Source: SPGG2 sp964194625 (GTDB taxonomy: Bacteria > Pseudomonadota > Gammaproteobacteria > Acidiferrobacterales > SPGG2). Taken from it: 64,000 nucleotides of DNA. The first letter of the stretch is position 1; every line of letters begins with the position of its first letter. The position numbers and the translations under genes were made by a program. The notes below the pieces were generated by a model. It saw only the letters and a list, made by a program, of their open reading frames with translations, searched no databases and was not told the origin of the DNA. Shown in pieces: positions 44,788 through 52,935 of the stretch. The DNA lies in assembly GCA_964194625.1 (NCBI GenBank), contig CAXMNC010000215.1, positions 46,168-110,167 on the forward strand, in the 5' to 3' direction.

Positions 44788-45585
44788 ATGCATCCTCTAA
44801 TTAATACTGCTATCAAGGCTGCTCGTCATGCTGGCAACGTTATTATGCGTCACTTGGACCACCTTGAACGCCTCACCATAGAATCCAAAGGCCGTAATGA
44901 TTTTGTGAGCGAGGTCGATCGCCAGGCGGAAGAGAAAATCCTTAAGATCATCCATGCCGCCTACCCCGACCATGGCATATTAGCTGAAGAAAGCGGGCGA
45001 AAATCGGGAAACGATTATCAATGGATTATCGACCCACTGGATGGCACCACTAACTATCTTCATGGTTTTCCACAGTTTGCCGTATCCATTGCTATAGAGC
45101 ACCGCGGTAGGTTGGAGCAGGCTGTCGTGTTTGATCCCCTGCATAACGAGCTGTTTACCGCATCTCGTGGTGGCGGGGCTCGATTGAACGAGCGTCGCAT
45201 GCGCGTAAGCCAGATCGTGAATCTGGAATTCGCCCTGCTGGGCACTGGCTTCCCTTTCAGGGCGGAGAAACACCTCGAAACATGGATCAACAGCTTCCGG
45301 GCGTTACTTACGCATAGCAGCGGCGTACGCCGAACCGGTTCAGCCGCACTTGACCTCGCCTATGTGGCCTGTGGCCGTCTAGATGGGTTTTGGGAGATAG
45401 GTTTGAATGCCTGGGATATCGCGGCCGGCGCCCTGTTAATCGAGGAGGCCGGCGGGCTCGTCGGTGATTTTTCAGGTGGCCGGGACTTTCTGGATACAGG
45501 TAATATCGTCGCTGGAAACCCGCAAATCTATGAAAAGATTTTACCGCTTATCCAGGCTCACATGCCTGTAGACTTGAAACGCTGA
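44788..45585 (+). CDS. suhB: Inositol-1-monophosphatase SuhB
   Basis: SuhB is a Mg-dependent phosphatase of the inositol monophosphatase family; in E. coli it also takes part in rRNA antitermination. The start at 44788 (MHPLINTAIKAARHAG) gives 265 residues, like the E. coli protein. Metal ligands are in GILAEESG, IIDPLDGTTNYLHGFP and the C-terminal NAWDIAAGALLIEEAGG. Its stop faces the next, convergent gene. Confidence 0.96.
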   Translation: MHPLINTAIKAARHAGNVIMRHLDHLERLTIESKGRNDFVSEVDRQAEEKILKIIHAAYPDHGILAEESGRKSGNDYQWIIDPLDGTTNYLHGFPQFAVSIAIEHRGRLEQAVVFDPLHNELFTASRGGGARLNERRMRVSQIVNLEFALLGTGFPFRAEKHLETWINSFRALLTHSSGVRRTGSAALDLAYVACGRLDGFWEIGLNAWDIAAGALLIEEAGGLVGDFSGGRDFLDTGNIVAGNPQIYEKILPLIQAHMPVDLKR

Positions 45586-45592
45586 TACGATT

Positions 45593-47329
45593 TCAACTTG
45601 AATCAACTTTCGTAAATATGATTTGATCGAACGAAGCGGTGCGTTCCAGTAATTTCAGAAGACGGACAATTTTAGGCTTCTCGTCGCCAACGACCAAATG
45701 CAGACTGCGCCCGGGCTCGTAGACACCCCTTGTTAAGATGAGGGTGGCTGGCCGTTGCAGTACTGGCATCGCCGGCAATAATAGTGCCTGCGTATAACGC
45801 CGGCCGGTGCCAGGCATATGGTTGGCGGCTGGCTTCACCGCCACTGGTGTCACATTGGGCGCCAGTCTTTCAACGCCCATCTCGACCTGGTTACTATCGG
45901 GGCTCTTTATCCAACGGACGACACCAGCGCGCCACGTGCCACCGTCATTAGAGGCCTGTATTCCTAATAAGTCGCCAACCCGCACGTGGGCACCGACCTC
46001 TCCTTCGCGTGCCAACAACAATCCCCGTGCACTTTCATCGCGCAGTTGCCAACGATCAACCGGGAAAGCGTCGGGTACTGCGAGCTTGGCCTCAGAAAGC
46101 CAGCTAGGCGGAGCCGGCATTTTGCTAGCCTGTGCATCAGCCGCAACCGCCACAGCCTCCGCCTGCCGTCCCTCATCATTTCTGAATTTCGGTGGTACTT
46201 TTCTCGATGCCCGTTGTAGTTCTTTTGGCTTCTCCTCAACCTCCGCTTCGGGTGACTTAAACGATTTGCGGCCACCGCCAAAAAAATGCAAAGCATTAAT
46301 ACCAGTGCACAATGCGAGTAGGCCGCGCGTTTTCGTACGAGAATACACACGTTTCGGCGTCAGCCCCCAAAACTTGATCATTCTTTTGAGTACATCCCGG
46401 CAGGCGATATTACTCATCTCCGCACCGAGGTTCAGAAAGCTGCCCGACTCGCCTTGTTCCAATCGTTTCATATAACCATGTACGGTACGTGCAAGTTCGA
46501 TCGTACTGAGCACACGATGATGTTCGAACCCTTGTGTCCGATCCTGCTGCGCGAAGGGCGCAGGCGGTGCATCCGCTGATAGATCGATTAGAAAACGGCC
46601 CACAGAATCAGCGACGTTCACTTGATCTTCGATGGTCGCCTTATCAGTTCGCGACTCCAGAAAACTCCTAACATAATTGCATTCGTTCTGCGGGAGTTGG
46701 TAAGGATTGCAAAGCGCGAGCAATACGATCTGCAGATAACGTTCCGAGATTGTTACCGTGCTTTTGTTCTCTTCAGAGATTTCGATAGGATGAGACAAGC
46801 GACCGTGCTGCTCGGCGTATCGATACAATGCGTGTATCTCTTTCCATACCTCTGGTGGTGGCGGCATATAAACCTGATACGACCTCGCCAGCACTTCGCC
46901 CAGATACCTTAGCGCTCGCTCGGTCGCCATTACTAGGAGGTTCTTCTTTCCCCACGGGCGACGTGTCGCTTGAAGGTCATGGATGACGCATTTGTAACCG
47001 ATGGCCATCTCCATATGGAGCTGGCGGATAAACTCGGCCAACTTCCTCACTTCTGGCGGTAACGGCAAAGCCAGGCCAATAATCTGAGACCGCAGCACAG
47101 AAGAAACCATCGCCACTGGCCCCTTATAGAGCTCCATTAAATCGAGACGGCTCTGCATCGTCAGCTCAAGCCGATTCAGCGTATACAGGGCCTGATAGAT
47201 ATCCCGCGCTGCTTCCCCGCTGTCGGCGAGTGGCAGGGACTCGAGCCACGCACGCGCCTCTTTCGGGTTTGTCTCGGCTACCCAGGCCGACACCTCCTTC
47301 TCCGGAATCAATAATGCCAAGTTGTTCAC
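45593..47329 (-). CDS. Large conserved protein with C-terminal PilZ-like region (possible c-di-GMP effector)
   Basis: This 578-residue protein has a long helical N-terminal region (1-350), a basic middle part (RVYSRTKTRGLLALCTG, about residue 340), a Glu/Lys-rich linker and a C-terminal beta-rich domain with WQLRDESARGLLL, VRVGDLLGI and a VELGV-like MGVERLAP. Such a pattern resembles the PilZ-type proteins found in several proteobacteria. I see RDES and no clear RxxxR, so c-di-GMP binding is unproven. A GTG at 47329 is preferred because AGGAG lies 9 bases upstream; TTG at 47335 is also possible. It converges with suhB. Confidence 0.6.
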   Translation of the reverse strand: MNNLALLIPEKEVSAWVAETNPKEARAWLESLPLADSGEAARDIYQALYTLNRLELTMQSRLDLMELYKGPVAMVSSVLRSQIIGLALPLPPEVRKLAEFIRQLHMEMAIGYKCVIHDLQATRRPWGKKNLLVMATERALRYLGEVLARSYQVYMPPPPEVWKEIHALYRYAEQHGRLSHPIEISEENKSTVTISERYLQIVLLALCNPYQLPQNECNYVRSFLESRTDKATIEDQVNVADSVGRFLIDLSADAPPAPFAQQDRTQGFEHHRVLSTIELARTVHGYMKRLEQGESGSFLNLGAEMSNIACRDVLKRMIKFWGLTPKRVYSRTKTRGLLALCTGINALHFFGGGRKSFKSPEAEVEEKPKELQRASRKVPPKFRNDEGRQAEAVAVAADAQASKMPAPPSWLSEAKLAVPDAFPVDRWQLRDESARGLLLAREGEVGAHVRVGDLLGIQASNDGGTWRAGVVRWIKSPDSNQVEMGVERLAPNVTPVAVKPAANHMPGTGRRYTQALLLPAMPVLQRPATLILTRGVYEPGRSLHLVVGDEKPKIVRLLKLLERTASFDQIIFTKVDSS

Positions 47330-47636
47330 TAACAACCGCTCCTGTTCTGGGAGGCTTTTAGGCCTCGTTTTATAGTATTATAGGCCACTAGCATGCGGGC
47401 GCATGATCGCAGTATTCTCCGAATATCTATACCTATACGTGTACCTATACCACTATGTATGGTCAATAGCGTCATAGCGTGACTGGATGGGGTGACGGCG
47501 GCAAATCATGTTCAGCCTTGTATGGCCGCTGCTCCCGGTCGGCGCTCATGACTTAGTGCCCTACGGATCGTAACGGCTAAACTCGGCATAGAGCGAACGT
47601 CTACCTGTCTACAAATAGTTTAAAGAGGAATATTCG
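47330..47636. other. Intergenic region before the UDP-sugar dehydrogenase
   Basis: The 307 bases hold a short GAGGC/GCCTC hairpin near 47350 and an AT-rich stretch with CTATACC repeats at 47427-47451 (CTATACC, TATACGTGTA, CCTATACC). AGAGGA lies 7 bases before the TTG start of the next gene. No gene is visible. Confidence 0.5.
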
Positions 47637-48917
47637 TTGAGTATTGTTGCCATCGTCGGCCTAGGGTATGTGGGTCTACCCCTAGCGATTGAGTTTGGGA
47701 AGAAACGAGAGACCTTTGGCTATGATTCTGACGCTGATAAGGTCGAGGCATATCGGAGCGGTGTCGACCCCAGCGGCCAAGTGACCACCGACGAGCTGAA
47801 TACAGCCGACAGGCTCACGCTCGCATCAGATTCCAGCGTACTAGCTAATGCCGATTACATAATCGTGGCCGTGCCCACACCCGTGGATAAGGCCCATCAA
47901 CCAGACTTCCGACCGCTACTGGCAGCGAGCCGCACTGTCGGCACCCGCATGAAAAAGGGGTGCACCGTCATCTACGAATCCACAGTCTACCCAGGCGCCA
48001 CCGAGGAGATATGCATACCAGTATTGGAGCAAACGTCCAATATGACGTGGAAACGGGATTTTCGCGTTGGCTATTCGCCTGAACGCATCAACCCCGGCGA
48101 CAAAGAACACACGCTAACGAATATCGTGAAAGTCGTAAGCGCAGATGACCAAGACACTCTCGAGCGTATTGCTAGCTTATACGAAGAGATCGTCATTGCT
48201 GGTGTCCATCGTGCCTCCAGCATAAAAGTGGCCGAAGCCGCTAAAGTGATAGAAAACACTCAGCGTGATCTCAACATCGCGCTCATGAATGAGCTTGCCA
48301 TCATTTTCAATCGAATCGGCATCGACACCCTCGATGTGTTGCAGACTGCCGAAACCAAATGGAACTTCCTTCCGTTCAGGCCCGGACTGGTTGGCGGTCA
48401 TTGCATCGGCGTCGATCCCTATTACCTCACTCACAAAGCGGAAATGTTGGGATATCACCCGCAAGTCATACTGGCTGGCCGCCAGATCAATGATGGCATG
48501 GGCAAGTACATCGCCGAACAGGCGATCAAATGCATGATCCACCACGGTGGGCCTATAAAGGCGGCCACCGTGAACATCCTTGGACTCACTTTTAAGGAAG
48601 ACTGCCCTGATCTTCGAAATTCTCGTGTCATCGACGTCATCAACGAGCTTAAGTCTTACGGCGTCAGGGTGTGCGCCCATGATCCAGTAATAACCAGCGC
48701 CGAAGTCCGGCGCGAGTACAATATAGACCCCATGAACTGGGACGAACTGCCGGTCGCAGACGCAGTGATTGTTGCGGTTGCCCATCAAGAGTTCATCGAC
48801 AAGCCTATTGCCGCGTATACAGAGAAGCTAATTGCCAATGGCTGTTTCGTCGACGTCAAGTCTCGCTTTGACGCCGATGAGCTGCGTCGCGCCGGGGTAA
48901 CCGTCTGGCGACCATAG
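47637..48917 (+). CDS. UDP-N-acetylhexosamine 6-dehydrogenase (TviB/WbpO type)
   Basis: This enzyme oxidises UDP-GalNAc or UDP-GlcNAc to the uronic acid with NAD+, supplying surface polysaccharide precursors. The 426 residues start with GLGYVGLPLA (Rossmann), contain KVAEAAKVIENTQRDLNIALMNEL, the active-site Cys in GGHCIGVDPYYL and the C-terminal ILGLTFKEDCPDLRNS. The closest match by motif is the TviB/VipA/WbpO branch; the specific sugar is uncertain. The start is a TTG with a good ribosome-binding site. No polysaccharide gene is adjacent. Confidence 0.88.
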   Translation: MSIVAIVGLGYVGLPLAIEFGKKRETFGYDSDADKVEAYRSGVDPSGQVTTDELNTADRLTLASDSSVLANADYIIVAVPTPVDKAHQPDFRPLLAASRTVGTRMKKGCTVIYESTVYPGATEEICIPVLEQTSNMTWKRDFRVGYSPERINPGDKEHTLTNIVKVVSADDQDTLERIASLYEEIVIAGVHRASSIKVAEAAKVIENTQRDLNIALMNELAIIFNRIGIDTLDVLQTAETKWNFLPFRPGLVGGHCIGVDPYYLTHKAEMLGYHPQVILAGRQINDGMGKYIAEQAIKCMIHHGGPIKAATVNILGLTFKEDCPDLRNSRVIDVINELKSYGVRVCAHDPVITSAEVRREYNIDPMNWDELPVADAVIVAVAHQEFIDKPIAAYTEKLIANGCFVDVKSRFDADELRRAGVTVWRP

Positions 48918-48995
48918 GCACGCATTCCCATCCTTGCTCCCATTGCGTGTATCATTGGCGCATTCTGAAAGAAGTTTGGAGCGCCGAGATTAGCA

Positions 48996-49319
48996 ATGAC
49001 CTATGTGGTCACCGAGAGTTGTATCAAGTGTAAGTACACAGATTGTGTCGAGGTATGCCCTGTAGATTGTTTTCATGAAGGGCCGAACTTTCTAGTCATC
49101 GACCCTGATGAGTGCATCGATTGCACGTTGTGTATTCCGGAGTGCCCGGTCGACGCGATTTATGCGGAAGACGACCTGCCGGAGGAATTTCAGCATTTTC
49201 TAGAGCTCAACGCAGAATTGACCAAGGAGTGGCCAGTCATTACCGAAATGAAGCCCGCGCCTGCCGACGCGGCTGAGTGGGAGAAAAAGACAGATAAACT
49301 CCAATACCTCGAACGCTAG
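48996..49319 (+). CDS. fdxA: Ferredoxin FdxA (7Fe type)
   Basis: The 107-residue protein is a 7Fe ferredoxin with one [3Fe-4S] and one [4Fe-4S] cluster. The cysteines C9, C12, C17, C21, C25, C40, C43, C46 and C50 match the Azotobacter FdI pattern, shifted by one, and the acidic C-terminal extension (LELNAELTKEWPVI) is present. It is probably an electron donor for stress or reductive pathways. Confidence 0.94.
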   Translation: MTYVVTESCIKCKYTDCVEVCPVDCFHEGPNFLVIDPDECIDCTLCIPECPVDAIYAEDDLPEEFQHFLELNAELTKEWPVITEMKPAPADAAEWEKKTDKLQYLER

Positions 49320-49370
49320 CCTGCGTTTTCCAATGGGTGTGATCGCGCAGACGCGCCTGGATCTAACCGC

Positions 49371-49639
49371 TATGCATGGCCGCTCTCGCACGTCCTCGCC
49401 CGCTGTTCCCGACGCGGTTCTACCTCGGCAACCGCTCCCTGCATTGCTCTACCTCCTGCATCCCTGCAGTCGTCCTCCATCTGACCACCAGGGACAGTGG
49501 AAATGCAATAGGATTGTAGGAACAATCCTTGCCATGGAGTCGTGTGCTTCGCGGCACCTGCACGTCCAGGTGCAATGGAGGTACGCAAAAGGATTGGCGG
49601 AACATTCTCGCCAACGGAACCCCACCTAGCTTAGGTGCC
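49371..49639. repeat. Dispersed repeat and hairpin cluster before addB
   Basis: Bases 49400-49422 are identical to 5481-5503 in rpsB, and GCTCTACCTCCTGCATCCCTG and ATGGAGTCGTG phrases recur there too. Other parts match 25045-25077. Stem-loops follow one another: AGGATTGT/ACAATCCT (about 49510-49529), CACCTG/CAGGTG (about 49556-49573), and CACCTA/TAGGTG (49623-49637) which ends two bases before the addB ATG. No gene is visible. Confidence 0.75.
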
Positions 49640-52588
49640 ATGGGCGACCCCTCGCCGCGTTCCTCTGCTGATACCGTACTCGTCTCCTACGGCGAGGATC
49701 CTCTGCGAGTAGTTTCAGAACAAATACTTGCAGACGCGCGGCCGAGCCCAATCGACCTTAGCAACGCCGTCGTATTGTTGCCCCATCAGGGTGCGGTGCC
49801 ACGATTCCGACGTGTATTGCTTGACACGGCGAGCGACCTCGGGTTTTCAGCATTGTTACCACCTTACGTGGGCACCCTAGGTGCATGGCTACAAAACTTC
49901 ACCGACAACAAACATAGACGCCTCAGCAATACCGGCAGAGAGATCTTATTGCTTGAGGCATTGGCCGAACACCCGCGACTAATTGAGCGATGGGGCGCGT
50001 GGCCACTTATCGATGGGCTGCTCAAATTATTCGATGAACTCAGCCTAAATAACGTCGGCTTACCCGACGAGCTCGATAGATTTACACACTTACTTGCGGA
50101 CGCCTATGGTGTATCCGAGCCACTGCCGGCGCCGCTCAGTGACGAAGCGCAACTTGCCCTCACGCTTTGGAAGGCCTGGGGACGTGAGCTTAAAGATCAC
50201 GCGTCTCACGATATTACGCAATCCACGCTGGCCGCCCTTAAACAGAGTCTCAGCCAGATTCAATCTGATGTGACTATCCATCTGATTGGATTCGTCAGGT
50301 TTAGTCGCGCCGAAGTTGATTGGGTCCATGCGCTTCAGGCCCGCCGGCAGATCCGACTGGTGCTTCACGGCCAAGCCGGTGGCCACCACTATCACCCAGA
50401 TGCAACCATCACACAGCTTCTGAAACAACTCGGGCAACTAGCAGCGTCCCCGGCAACAAGGTCAGCATACGGCACCTTTCTGGACAACGTTTATAACGTA
50501 GATAGTGCGACAATGTTAGAACGTGCTCGCGCCCAGGCGCGTGCGCAACCGGTCAGCCCCGCCAACGGTCGATTAGTTGTGTGTGAAGCGGGCAACTTCG
50601 AGGAAGAGGCCCGTACCGTCGATCTACAAGTGCGACGTTGGCGATTACAAGGTTTAAAGCATATCGGAGTAGTGACCAATGACCGCAAGCTTGCGCGGCG
50701 GGTGCGAGCACTCCTAGAGCGCGCCAACCTCTTTTTAAATGATGCTGCCGGATGGGCGCTCTCCACCACAAGCGCGGCCACCGCATTGGTCCGGTGGCTG
50801 GACTGTATAGAACAAAACTTCGCTCATACTCTGCTTTTCGATCTACTACGGTCACCGTTTGTCTCTCTGGGCTTACCTCAAGACAAACTTGAGCGGGCAG
50901 TCGTGGCGTTCGAGCAAGGCATAGTCCTACGCCACAACCTTGCATTTGACCTAACTAGATACCGGCATGCGCTGCACCGCGATCGACAACTGATTGACGA
51001 ACGCTATGGTCAGGGCACCGCGACAATCATCGGTGATTTGCTGGAAGGTTTAGAAAACGCGGCACAACCCCTGAAGGCGACACTCGGTGAGCATCGGCGA
51101 TCAGCTGGCGACTATATGGCCGCCCTAGAGAAGAGCCTGCAAGTACTCGGCATCGCTATGCGCTATGGCCAAGACGAGGCCGGGGTACAGTTACTGCGCG
51201 AACTCGACGATATGCGTAACGCACTTCGGGGACGTCGTTTGCGCTTAAGATGGTCAGAGTTTCGCGACTGGCTTAGACGCAACTTGGAGCGTTGTAACTT
51301 TCAGCCACCCATGAAGGGTGGCGATGTCGAACTAATGGGGTTTACCGAAAGCCGGCTGTACCGCTTCGACGGCGTAATCATCGCTGGTGCCCTACGCGAC
51401 AATCTTCCTGGACAGGCCGATCACAGAATGTTCTTCAACGAAGGTGTCCGTACACAACTCGGGCTGCCAAGCCTTACCCATCGTCGTGATGCTCTGTTTC
51501 ACGATTTCCGTCGCTCACTCGAGTCAGCCACGCACGTGACCATCACCTTTCGACAAGAAGACCAAGGTGAAACCGCGATCGCCAGCCCCTGGGTAGAACG
51601 TCTGCGCGCCTTCCACTACATTGCTTACGGTAGCAGGTTGGAGGATGAGAAATTCGCGCAGCTCGTGAGTTCCGATCTCACCCATATCGTATGTACCGAT
51701 AAAACTGAGATGCCGCAGCCGCAAGGCTATCCCTCGGCCATCCTACCGAAAGAGCTCGTCTCGAATTCCCTTTCGGCCAGTGCTCATCAACGCATGATTG
51801 ATTGTCCGTACCAGTTCTTCGCTATCGATGGGCTTTCCCTAGATCGGACCAATGATGTACGTGAAGAGTTGGAGAAACGGGATTACGGTGTTCGTGTGCA
51901 TCGTATCTTGCAAGCGTTTCATCTTGGGGCACCAGGATTACCAGGCCCTTTCAAAAAGCGGCTGGACCCTAACACCAGAACGGAAGCTAAAGAACTGCTA
52001 CTAGAAATCACTCGCGCAGCGTTCGCCGACGATATAAACGCCAACATCTTTGCGCGTGGTTGGCTATTGCGATGGCAAGCAACCATAGATCCTTATCTCG
52101 ATTGGCAACTACACCGTGAGCAGCAGTGGCGCCCATTCGCCAGCGAAACCACTCAGTACCGTAGACAATCGGATGGTACGACCGATGTAATGCTAAAGGC
52201 ACGCATCGATCGACTCGATCAGGGCGATCAAGAGCAAGCGATTGTTGACTATAAGACCGGTCGAGTCCCCGATATGGTGACCGTGATCAGTGGTGAAAAC
52301 ATTCAGTTACCGTTCTATGCCCTAACCCTGGAGCATGCAGTCACACAAGCGCTTTTTCTGGAACTCATCCCTACCAAGGTCTCGGACCGCGTGCGCATAG
52401 ACAGCGCTGATCTAGACATGGTCATCACACAAGTAAAAGATCGGCTGCTGGCACTGCAAGCGGCGCTTGGACAAACAACCGCTCTGCCGGCATGGGGTGA
52501 TGACCAGGTTTGTACTTATTGCGATGTTCAGGGCCTATGCCGGAAACAGATGTGGCTCGAAACTAACGCGGAACTGTTCGCGCCTTGA
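49640..52588 (+). CDS. addB: AddB-like helicase-nuclease subunit
   Basis: The 982-residue protein belongs with AddA in a double-strand-break processing complex that makes 3' tails for RecA. The N-terminus lacks a Walker A motif, as expected for a non-motor AddB-like subunit. The C-terminus has a PD-(D/E)XK nuclease core (AIVDYKTGRVP) bracketed by four cysteines, C722 (MIDCPYQFFAIDG) and C958/C961/C967 (CTYCDVQGLC), a pattern that holds an Fe-S cluster in AddB. I chose the ATG at 49640 since the upstream open frame lies in the repeat cluster. addA follows. Confidence 0.87.
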   Translation: MGDPSPRSSADTVLVSYGEDPLRVVSEQILADARPSPIDLSNAVVLLPHQGAVPRFRRVLLDTASDLGFSALLPPYVGTLGAWLQNFTDNKHRRLSNTGREILLLEALAEHPRLIERWGAWPLIDGLLKLFDELSLNNVGLPDELDRFTHLLADAYGVSEPLPAPLSDEAQLALTLWKAWGRELKDHASHDITQSTLAALKQSLSQIQSDVTIHLIGFVRFSRAEVDWVHALQARRQIRLVLHGQAGGHHYHPDATITQLLKQLGQLAASPATRSAYGTFLDNVYNVDSATMLERARAQARAQPVSPANGRLVVCEAGNFEEEARTVDLQVRRWRLQGLKHIGVVTNDRKLARRVRALLERANLFLNDAAGWALSTTSAATALVRWLDCIEQNFAHTLLFDLLRSPFVSLGLPQDKLERAVVAFEQGIVLRHNLAFDLTRYRHALHRDRQLIDERYGQGTATIIGDLLEGLENAAQPLKATLGEHRRSAGDYMAALEKSLQVLGIAMRYGQDEAGVQLLRELDDMRNALRGRRLRLRWSEFRDWLRRNLERCNFQPPMKGGDVELMGFTESRLYRFDGVIIAGALRDNLPGQADHRMFFNEGVRTQLGLPSLTHRRDALFHDFRRSLESATHVTITFRQEDQGETAIASPWVERLRAFHYIAYGSRLEDEKFAQLVSSDLTHIVCTDKTEMPQPQGYPSAILPKELVSNSLSASAHQRMIDCPYQFFAIDGLSLDRTNDVREELEKRDYGVRVHRILQAFHLGAPGLPGPFKKRLDPNTRTEAKELLLEITRAAFADDINANIFARGWLLRWQATIDPYLDWQLHREQQWRPFASETTQYRRQSDGTTDVMLKARIDRLDQGDQEQAIVDYKTGRVPDMVTVISGENIQLPFYALTLEHAVTQALFLELIPTKVSDRVRIDSADLDMVITQVKDRLLALQAALGQTTALPAWGDDQVCTYCDVQGLCRKQMWLETNAELFAP

Positions 52589-52596
52589 CCACCCTC

Positions 52597-52623
52597 AAAA
52601 AAAGGGCGATCTGGCGATCGCCC
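52597..52623 (-). terminator. Minus-strand intrinsic terminator after addB
   Basis: On the minus strand GGGCGATC and GATCGCCC form a perfect 8-bp stem with a 4-base loop, followed by TTTTTTT. On the plus strand the A tract comes first and no T tract follows, so it can only end leftward transcripts. No annotated gene feeds it. Confidence 0.8.
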
Positions 52624-52935
52624 GTGTGGGCACGAATTGTCCGCTATCCTCGGCCCGGCGTCCCGGTAAGAGAGGGAGAGGCAATCGTGTGCTGCGCTAC
52701 ACCGTGATGCCGGTCCGCCAACATCAAGGTGAGTTAAAGCTATATCTACACAAGCGTCCTTGTTATTTATTACTTTATTGAAAGCATCAGAAAAGTCAAG
52801 AATCATGCTGTCGATGTTGGCAATTACAAATGGGAAATAATTATATATCAATTGGTTATGAAACATCTCAGGTTTTCAAAATTATGAACCATTTCCGCTT
52901 ACTCCGCCGCGGCAAGGACGGGCAGCTCCCACAGT
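52624..52935. other. AT-rich gap between addB and addA
   Basis: No coding gene is supported here. The right part (about 52740-52880) is far more AT-rich than its surroundings and contains, on the minus strand, TGATATATAAT (an extended -10-like element) about 240 bases upstream of the minus-strand terminator. A 112-codon minus frame crosses it but overlaps the end of addB and looks unconvincing. Confidence 0.45.

Noticed and set aside
48177..48788. Minus-strand frame of 203 codons in the UDP-sugar dehydrogenase
   Set aside because: It is antisense to a complete enzyme with all motifs and has no recognisable domain.
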